This document shows, piece after piece, positions 43,740 to 50,037 of a stretch of DNA of 50,037 nt. Position 1 is the stretch's first letter. Each line of letters opens with the position of its first letter. The notes under the pieces were generated by a model. That model had not been told where the DNA came from. It ran no database searches and saw only the letters and a list, made by a program, of their open reading frames with translations. The stretch comes from an uncultured Thiocystis sp. (lineage in GTDB: Bacteria; Pseudomonadota; Gammaproteobacteria; Chromatiales; Chromatiaceae), in contig NZ_CAIPNF010000125.1 of assembly GCF_903866365.1 (NCBI RefSeq), positions 1-50,037 on the forward strand, given 5' to 3'. The translations under genes were made by a program, and so were the position numbers.

Positions 43740-44096
43740 ATGCCAAGAGTAAAACGCGGCGTAACCGCCCATGCCCGACATAAAAAGCTGCTGGACCAGG
43801 CCAAAGGCTATTATGGCGCCCGCAGTAAGGTCTATCGGGTTGCCAAGCAGGCCGTCATCAAAGCCGGACAGTATGCCTACCGCGACCGTCGTCAGAAGAA
43901 GCGCCAGTTCCGTACCCTCTGGATCGCCCGGATCAACGCGGCGGCGCGCGAGAACGGTCTGTCCTACAGCCGCCTGATCGACGGTCTCAAAAAGGCCGGG
44001 ATCGAGGTCGATCGCAAGATGCTGGCGGATGTCGCCTACCATGACAGCGTCGTCTTCGCGGCGCTGGCCGAACAGGCGAAGACGGCCCTGGCCTGA
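43740..44096 (+). CDS. rplT: 50S ribosomal protein L20
   Basis: The 118-aa L20 is needed early in 50S assembly and represses its own operon in enterics. The sequence is canonical: [57 protein letters not shown] and [21 protein letters not shown] 43740 follows GGAG by about nine bases. The upstream in-frame extension (from 43716) lies outside the family. A strong terminator follows. Confidence 0.98.
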   Translation: MPRVKRGVTAHARHKKLLDQAKGYYGARSKVYRVAKQAVIKAGQYAYRDRRQKKRQFRTLWIARINAAARENGLSYSRLIDGLKKAGIEVDRKMLADVAYHDSVVFAALAEQAKTALA

Positions 44097-44129
44097 TTTC
44101 GCGCCACACCGTCCGCGTCCGCCATCGAC

Positions 44130-44164
44130 AAAGAGGGGAAGGCCCAGGTCTTTCCCTCTTTTCG
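44130..44164 (+). terminator. Terminator or attenuator between rplT and pheS
   Basis: A 12-bp stem (AAAGAGGGGAAG / CTTTCCCTCTTT, one G-T wobble) with an 8-base loop runs into a TTTTCGTTT tail. It could end the ribosomal transcript, or regulate pheST as the attenuator does in E. coli. I see no Phe-rich leader peptide before it. Confidence 0.75.
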
Positions 44165-44195
44165 TTTGCGACAAGATTCAACGTTGCGGGTTTAA

Positions 44196-45230
<1,035 letters not shown>

Positions 45231-45307
45231 TGATTTTTCTATCGAAAAATCATATGTTTTTATAAATTTAATTTCAGTTTCTCTCAACGCGCAACGCGCT
45301 TTGAGAG
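45231..45307 (+). repeat. Two hairpins in the pheS-pheT gap
   Basis: A perfect 9-bp stem TGATTTTTC / GAAAAATCA with a 4-base loop (45231-45252) follows the pheS stop directly. A second stem pairs CTCTCAA with TTGAGAG and CGCG with CGCG (45281-45307), and ends 21 bases before pheT. The gap of about 98 bases is AT-rich for this genome. They may tune pheT expression or stabilise the pheS end. Confidence 0.6.
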
Positions 45308-45328
45308 TCGGACACGGGAAAGCAGGAC

Positions 45329-47707
45329 ATGCGATTCAGTGAGGCTTGGCTGCGCGAGTGGGTGAATCCGTCGGTCGACACCCAACAATTGGCCGATCAG
45401 CTCAGCATGGCGGGTCTGGAAGTGGACGCCATCGAACCAGCGGCCCCCGCCTTCAGCGGCGTTTTGATCGGCCTGGTGCAGCGCATCGCGCCCCATCCGG
45501 ATGCCGCTAAGCTGCGCATCTGCACGGTCGATCTGGGTCAGGACGAACCGCTGCAAATCATCTGCGGCGCGGCCAATGTTGCCGAGGGCATGCGGGTTCC
45601 GGTCGCCACCGTCGGTGCCTGCCTGCCCAACGATTTCAAGATCAAGAAGGCCAAGCTGCGCGGTGTCGAATCCTTCGGCATGATCTGCTCCGCCACCGAA
45701 CTCGGACTGGCCGACACCTCCGATGGCATCCTGCCCCTGTCGGCGGACGCGCCGATTGGCGAGGATTTTCGCGCCTGGATGGCCCTGGACGATTACTGCA
45801 TCGAGGTCGATCTGACCCCGGATCGTGGCGACTGTCTTGGCATCGCCGGACTCGCCCGTGAGGTCGCGGTCATCAACCGCGTCCCGCTACGGGCGCCCGC
45901 CGTGCAGCCCGTGCCGCCGACCTGCGACGACCGCGTGACGGTGCGTCTGCTGGCCCCCGACGCCTGCCCGCGCTATGTCTGCCGGGTCATCCGCCAGATC
46001 GATCCGACCGCCACGACGCCGCTGTGGATGCAGGAACGCCTGCGCCGCGCTGGACTGCGCGCGATCAGCCCGGTGGTCGATGTCACCAACTATGTCATGC
46101 TCGAATTGGGTCAGCCCATGCACGGGTTCGATCTCGCCAAACTCCGCGGCGGGATCGACGTCCGTCTGGCCCAGGCCGGCGAACGGCTCGCGCTGCTCAA
46201 CGGCGAAGAGGCCAGTCTGCGCGGGGACACGCTGGTCATCGCCGACGCGAACCAGGCGGTGGCCATGGCCGGCATCATGGGCGGCGCCGCGACCGGCGTT
46301 GGCCCCGAGACCCGCGACATCCTGCTCGAAAGCGCTTTTTTCGCGCCGCTCGCCATCAGCGGCAAGGCGCGCGGTTACGGCTTTCATACCGATTCCTCGC
46401 ACCGTTTCGAGCGCGGCGTCGACCCGCAACTCCAGGTCCGCGCGATCGAGCGCGCGACTCGTCTCCTGCTGGACATCGTCGGCGGCGAGGTCGGCCCGGT
46501 GGTGGACGTGGCCGACGCGACCCATCTGTCGCACCGCGAACCCCTGCATCTGCGCGAGTCGCGCGTCGCCCGGATTCTCGGGCTCGCACTGCCTGCCACG
46601 ACCATCACCGATGTGCTGGAACGTCTGGGCATGACCGTCGAACGTCTCGATGACGGCTGGCGGGTCACCCCGCCCAGCGCCCGTTTCGATCTGGTCCACG
46701 AAGTCGACCTGATCGCCGACATCGGGCGTATCCATGGCTACGACAACATCCCGGTGAGCCACGCCAGTGCCGCCTCGGTCACCCAATCCACGCCCGAGGC
46801 CGCGTTCGATCTCGACCGGGCGCGCCTGGCGCTGGTCGACCGCGGATTCCACGAGGTCATCACCTACAGCTTCGCCAGTCCCGAGATCCAGTCGCTGGTC
46901 GAACCCGAGGCCGACACCCTGCGGCTGGCCAACCCCATCAGCGCCGAACTCTCGACCATGCGCACCAGCCTCTGGACCGGCCTGTTGCAGACCGCTCGTT
47001 ACAATCAGACCCGTCAACTGGAGCGGGTGCGGATCTTCGAGTCCGGTCTGCGGTTTCGGGTCGGCGCGGACGGTCTGCGACAGGAGCCAGGGCTCGGCGG
47101 TCTGGTCATCGGCGCCGCCGCTCCAGAGCAATGGGGCTGGCAATCTGGCAAGGTCGATTTTTACGACCTCAAGGCCGACGTGGAAGCCTTGCTGGCGCTG
47201 ACCTGCGCATCCGCGCAATTCAGGTTCGTCGCCGGTGCGCATCCGGCCCTGCATCCGGGGCAGACGGCACGGATCGAGCGCGCGGGGAAACCCGTGGGCC
47301 TGATGGGGATGCTGCATCCCTCGCTGGCCGCCAAGCTCGATCTTAACGGCGACGCCTTTCTGTTCGAGCTGGATCTGGCCTCGCTGGCGGATGGAACCCT
47401 CCCTCGCTATGCGCCGATCTCGCGCTTTCCAGGTATTCGTCGCGATCTGGCGATCGTCATCGACGCACGGATCGCTTACGAGACCGTCGCCAACTGCGTT
47501 CGCGCCGCCGCCTCGGAACTGCTGCGCGAGGTCATTCTGTTCGATGTCTACACCGGTAAGAACATCGATTCTGGACGAAAAAGTCTTGCTTTAGGATTGA
47601 TTTTACAGTCTTCTTCCCAGACACTGACGGAAGAAATCATTGACGTCGAGGTGGGGCGGATCCTGGATCGCCTGGCCTCGGAACTTGCCGCACGATTGAG
47701 GGATTGA
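45329..47707 (+). CDS. pheT: Phenylalanyl-tRNA synthetase beta subunit
   Basis: The 792-aa beta subunit carries tRNA-binding and editing functions. It opens with [25 protein letters not shown], then an EMAP/OB-fold domain ([21 protein letters not shown]), the B3/B4 editing region and B5 ([20 protein letters not shown]). It ends with the ferredoxin-fold anticodon-binding domain ([27 protein letters not shown]). A GC-rich coding pattern runs throughout. It forms alpha2-beta2 with pheS. The downstream ihfA starts four bases after the stop, the classic pheT-ihfA order. Confidence 0.98.
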   Translation: MRFSEAWLREWVNPSVDTQQLADQLSMAGLEVDAIEPAAPAFSGVLIGLVQRIAPHPDAAKLRICTVDLGQDEPLQIICGAANVAEGMRVPVATVGACLPNDFKIKKAKLRGVESFGMICSATELGLADTSDGILPLSADAPIGEDFRAWMALDDYCIEVDLTPDRGDCLGIAGLAREVAVINRVPLRAPAVQPVPPTCDDRVTVRLLAPDACPRYVCRVIRQIDPTATTPLWMQERLRRAGLRAISPVVDVTNYVMLELGQPMHGFDLAKLRGGIDVRLAQAGERLALLNGEEASLRGDTLVIADANQAVAMAGIMGGAATGVGPETRDILLESAFFAPLAISGKARGYGFHTDSSHRFERGVDPQLQVRAIERATRLLLDIVGGEVGPVVDVADATHLSHREPLHLRESRVARILGLALPATTITDVLERLGMTVERLDDGWRVTPPSARFDLVHEVDLIADIGRIHGYDNIPVSHASAASVTQSTPEAAFDLDRARLALVDRGFHEVITYSFASPEIQSLVEPEADTLRLANPISAELSTMRTSLWTGLLQTARYNQTRQLERVRIFESGLRFRVGADGLRQEPGLGGLVIGAAAPEQWGWQSGKVDFYDLKADVEALLALTCASAQFRFVAGAHPALHPGQTARIERAGKPVGLMGMLHPSLAAKLDLNGDAFLFELDLASLADGTLPRYAPISRFPGIRRDLAIVIDARIAYETVANCVRAAASELLREVILFDVYTGKNIDSGRKSLALGLILQSSSQTLTEEIIDVEVGRILDRLASELAARLRD

Positions 47708-47711
47708 GGGT

Positions 47712-48011
47712 ATGGCATTGACCAAAGCCGAAATGGCTGAACATCTGTTCGATGAACTTGGCCTGAACAAACGCGAGGCAAAGGATATCGTCGAGATGTT
47801 TTTCGAGGAGATTCGCACTGCCCTGGAGCGGGGCGAGCAGGTCAAGCTGTCTGGATTCGGCAACTTCGACCTGCGCGAGAAAAACGAGCGTCCGGGCCGC
47901 AATCCTAAGACCGGCGAGGAAATTCCCATCACCGCGCGACGTGTCGTGACCTTCCGGCCGGGCCAGAAGCTCAAATCACGGGTGGAAGCCTATGCCGGAA
48001 CCGATGGTTAG
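47712..48011 (+). CDS. ihfA: Integration host factor alpha subunit
   Basis: The 99-aa IHF-alpha pairs with IHF-beta to bend DNA at specific sites. Family landmarks are [39 protein letters not shown] and [19 protein letters not shown], including the PGRNPKTGE turn that intercalates Pro. GAGGG precedes the ATG. It overlaps the next gene by 20 bases. IHF could assist the sigma-54-like promoter and the integrase in this same window. Confidence 0.98.
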   Translation: MALTKAEMAEHLFDELGLNKREAKDIVEMFFEEIRTALERGEQVKLSGFGNFDLREKNERPGRNPKTGEEIPITARRVVTFRPGQKLKSRVEAYAGTDG

Positions 48012-48366
48012 TGGCGACGAGCCAGGAGACGGCGATCTCCCGCCGATTCCCGGCAAGCGTTACTTCACCATCGGTGAAGTCAGCGAGCTGTGTGGCGTCA
48101 AACCGCACGTTCTGCGCTACTGGGAACAGGAATTTCCGCAGCTCAAGCCGGTCAAGCGTCGCGGCAACCGGCGTTATTACCAACGCCATGACGTTTTGAT
48201 CGTGCGCCAGATCCGCAACCTGCTGTACGACCAGGGATTCACCATCGGCGGCGCCCGTCAGCAATTGAGCGGAGAGGGCGCCCGGCACGACATGAATCAG
48301 ACCCATCAGGTGCTGCGCCAGTTACGTTTGGAGCTCGAAGAGATCCTCCAGATACTGCGACGTTGA
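47992..48366 (+). CDS. MerR family transcriptional regulator
   Basis: The 124-aa protein has a winged-helix MerR domain near the N-terminus ([27 protein letters not shown], then [20 protein letters not shown]). A short C-terminal helix with no ligand domain follows, so it is of the YcgE/MlrA-like short type. This gene follows ihfA in many gammaproteobacteria, just before tRNA-Pro. The first ATG at 47992 overlaps ihfA; ATG 48004 is an alternative. Confidence 0.92.
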   Translation: MPEPMVSGDEPGDGDLPPIPGKRYFTIGEVSELCGVKPHVLRYWEQEFPQLKPVKRRGNRRYYQRHDVLIVRQIRNLLYDQGFTIGGARQQLSGEGARHDMNQTHQVLRQLRLELEEILQILRR

Positions 48367-48403
48367 CGTTCAGTGGGTTAGGCTTTATGATTACTCGTCT
48401 TCT

Positions 48404-48481
<78 letters not shown>

Positions 48482-48590
48482 TTTAAGCAAGTAATTACAA
48501 GCGGTTACGTGGATCGCGTCGCCGCCTTGAGGAGCATCTGCCAAAGCGGTGTGCCGGAAAATGTGCGGCGCACTTCTTCTGGTTTTCTTT

Positions 48591-49649
48591 TTATGATCCA
48601 CGTTTCTGCTCAATCGTCTGAATGACAGACAACCCCGTCTCGATTTGTGCCGCGTGTTTCGCAAGATGCTCAGACGAAAGATGTGCGTATTTTTGCACCA
48701 TTGCAAAATCTGACCAGCCACCGAGTTCTTGAAGAACATGCAGCGGGGTTCCCGACTGCACATGCCAAGAAGCCCAGGTATGTCGCAGATCGTGCCACCG
48801 AAAATTCTCGATCCCAGCCCGCAGAAGTGCTTTTCGCCAAGCCCGGCCACCGGCTTTTGTGACACTCGTCCATTTCATCTGAGCATTCTCGTCCCGACGG
48901 GGATAAGCGAAGACGCGTTCTTGATGTCTGCCAATCCATCGCCGCAGCACGAGAACCGCATCGGCATTGAGCGGTACGCCAATCGCCCGCTTCGCTTTCG
49001 CTTGGTCAGAATGAATCCAGGCTACGCGCCGAACCAAATCAACTTGGCTCCATTCAAGTCCAGTCACATTCGCCTCGCGCAGTCCGGTCGCTAAACTGAA
49101 CCGCGCCATATCCGCCAGGTGCTCCGGCAGTTCTGCGATCAAGCGGTTCGCCTCGTCACGGGTCAGCCAGCGGATGCGTTGTTTGGGTTCTGGGAGCAGC
49201 GGGATGGTCGGCGCACGATCGAGCCACTCCCAAATCCGTTCAGCACGACGCAAAATCGTATGCAGAACAGAAAGCGTCCGATTGACGGTCGCATTGCTGA
49301 CTGCACCACCCGCTTTTCTTTCCGAACAAATTAGATGCAAGCGTTCTCGATCAATCTGATCGAGATACAGCCCATTTAACATGTGACTCACCCAACGTAA
49401 ATGGCACAGGTCGTCTTCGTGACTCGCCTTATGCGCGGTCTCCTCCACCCAGCGCACCACGGCTTCCTGCCAGGTATGACGTGGTTTATCGCCCATGCGT
49501 TCCTGTCGCCAGAGTTCCTGCTTCAGCTTTGCTTCGTATTCTTCGGCCGCTTTTTTGTCCTCCGTGCCAGCACTGCGTCGTACTTCTTTGCCGTCTGGTG
49601 TGGTGAACCGAATCCACCAAAAATGACTGTTCGATCTGCGGTAGAGCAT
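48591..49649 (-). CDS. int: Tyrosine recombinase (phage-type integrase)
   Basis: A 352-aa site-specific recombinase. An N-terminal arm-binding-like region opens with WWIRFTTPDGKEVRRSAGT. The core-binding domain is at about 65-150. In the catalytic domain the first Arg lies in ATGLREANVTGLEW. HxxR is in WHDLRHTWASWHV, the Trp position is in GGWSDFAMVQKYAHLS, and that segment also holds the tyrosine. All catalytic positions appear intact. It points toward tRNA-Pro. Its 5' end overlaps the 3' end of the excisionase-like gene by 127 bases. It marks the left edge of an integrative element that continues past the window. Confidence 0.93.
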   Translation of the reverse strand: MLYRRSNSHFWWIRFTTPDGKEVRRSAGTEDKKAAEEYEAKLKQELWRQERMGDKPRHTWQEAVVRWVEETAHKASHEDDLCHLRWVSHMLNGLYLDQIDRERLHLICSERKAGGAVSNATVNRTLSVLHTILRRAERIWEWLDRAPTIPLLPEPKQRIRWLTRDEANRLIAELPEHLADMARFSLATGLREANVTGLEWSQVDLVRRVAWIHSDQAKAKRAIGVPLNADAVLVLRRWIGRHQERVFAYPRRDENAQMKWTSVTKAGGRAWRKALLRAGIENFRWHDLRHTWASWHVQSGTPLHVLQELGGWSDFAMVQKYAHLSSEHLAKHAAQIETGLSVIQTIEQKRGS

Positions 49650-49849
49650 GCGGATACCTCGTCTGGCTCTGCCGCCCGCGCACGGTCAGCATACCGCTCG
49701 CGTATCCAGTTCGCCAAATCTTCGTCAATAAACAACCAATGTTTTCCCGGTTTGGCGCTGGGAATGACGCCAGCGACCGCCTGACGGCGCAGGGTCTCCG
49801 GGTGCATCCGCAAAAACACGGCGGCTTCAAGCAGATCAAGCGTCTTCAT
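49523..49849 (-). CDS. HTH excisionase/AlpA-like protein
   Basis: The 108-aa protein starts with a MerR/Xis-type helix-turn-helix (MKTLDLLEAAVFLRMHPETL, then RRQAVAGVIPSAKPGKHWLF). This is the pattern of helix_turn_helix_17 proteins that act as excisionases or element regulators. The C-terminal 50 residues are basic and overlap the integrase gene by 127 bases in another frame. ATG 49849 was chosen because the HTH starts there; it overlaps the previous gene stop as ATGA. Directional control of the neighbouring integrase is inferred. Confidence 0.8.
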   Translation of the reverse strand: MKTLDLLEAAVFLRMHPETLRRQAVAGVIPSAKPGKHWLFIDEDLANWIRERYADRARAAEPDEVSACSTADRTVIFGGFGSPHQTAKKYDAVLARRTKKRPKNTKQS

Positions 49850-50037
49850 CCATCGTCCCTCTTGGTCGTGGCAACGGTGTCCAGCAGCGCCTGCACCGTG
49901 CGCGTCCCGAGCAAGGCGCCGCGCTTGCGCATCAAGGCATCCGGTCGATACCCCCACGCTCTGAGTAGGCCATCCGCATCGCCCGATGCCCCCAAGCGCG
50001 CCAAGACGCGCCGTAAAAATTCGCGATGGGTTAAAAA
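49846..50037 (-). CDS. 3' end of an unidentified gene of the integrative element (partial)
   Basis: The open frame runs from the window edge to TGA at 49846-49848, giving 63 residues (ending LLDTVATTKRDDG). It contains a basic segment with YRPDALMRKRGALLG. The gene starts outside the window. Its stop overlaps the excisionase-like start (ATGA), so it belongs to the same operon. I do not recognise the family. Confidence 0.7.
   Translation of the reverse strand, partial: FLTHREFLRRVLARLGASGDADGLLRAWGYRPDALMRKRGALLGTRTVQALLDTVATTKRDDG

Overview
The window looks like chromosomal DNA of a GC-rich, polarly flagellated gammaproteobacterium. The gene orders thrS-infC-rpmI-rplT-pheS-pheT-ihfA-merR-tRNA-Pro are classic for gammaproteobacteria. 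The style of the accessory genes (paralogous AAA-ATPase-like/PD-(D/E)XK proteins, dense c-di-GMP signalling, short dispersed palindromes) suggests a purple sulfur bacterium of the Chromatiaceae. That lineage call is an inference from style, not from a marker gene alignment.

Region 1 (1-5.7 kb) is a pseudaminic-acid (flagellin glycan) locus that has been broken into by accessory genes. It holds a pseH interrupted by an in-frame stop, a 13-C tract, a sugar N-formyltransferase-like gene, an AAA ATPase overlapping a TOPRIM-like gene (a candidate defence pair), a GNAT acetyltransferase, a dead 5' fragment of pseI, a UPF0175/DUF3368 toxin-antitoxin-like pair, and finally an intact pseI. The dead and intact pseI 5' ends form a direct repeat around the toxin-antitoxin-like pair.

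Region 2 (5.8-16.6 kb) is the filament locus: fliC, flaG, fliD, a second flaG and fliS. It has two good FliA (sigma-28) promoters and tandem terminators. It is flanked by two paralogous AAA-ATPase/nuclease-like genes and a heptad-repeat coiled-coil protein. FliC and FliD are both much longer than usual because of internal duplications.

Region 3 (16.6-33.4 kb) starts with an ATP-grasp/SerC operon. It continues with a signalling block: a GAF-like/GGDEF cyclase behind a sigma-54-like promoter, a chemoreceptor, a solute-binding protein plus hybrid kinase operon, REC-HDOD, a second hybrid kinase coupled to REC-PAS-GGDEF-EAL, an orphan HPt, and a degenerate EAL-HDOD protein. Neither hybrid kinase carries its own HPt, so the orphan HPt may complete a phosphorelay to the c-di-GMP enzymes.

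Region 4 (33.4-40.3 kb) holds an ABC transporter operon (ATPase, permease fused to a GldG-like domain, DUF4340 protein) and class I fumarase translationally coupled to a decayed acuI/yhdH remnant.

Region 5 (40.4-48.5 kb) is core translation: tRNA-Val(GAC), thrS, infC with an ATC start, rpmI, rplT, pheS, pheT, ihfA, a MerR regulator and tRNA-Pro(GGG). A palindromic repeat element sits between rpmI and rplT.

Region 6 (48.5 kb to the end) is the edge of an integrative element beside tRNA-Pro: a tyrosine recombinase, an excisionase-like HTH protein and the 3' end of a third gene, all on the minus strand and coupled by overlaps.
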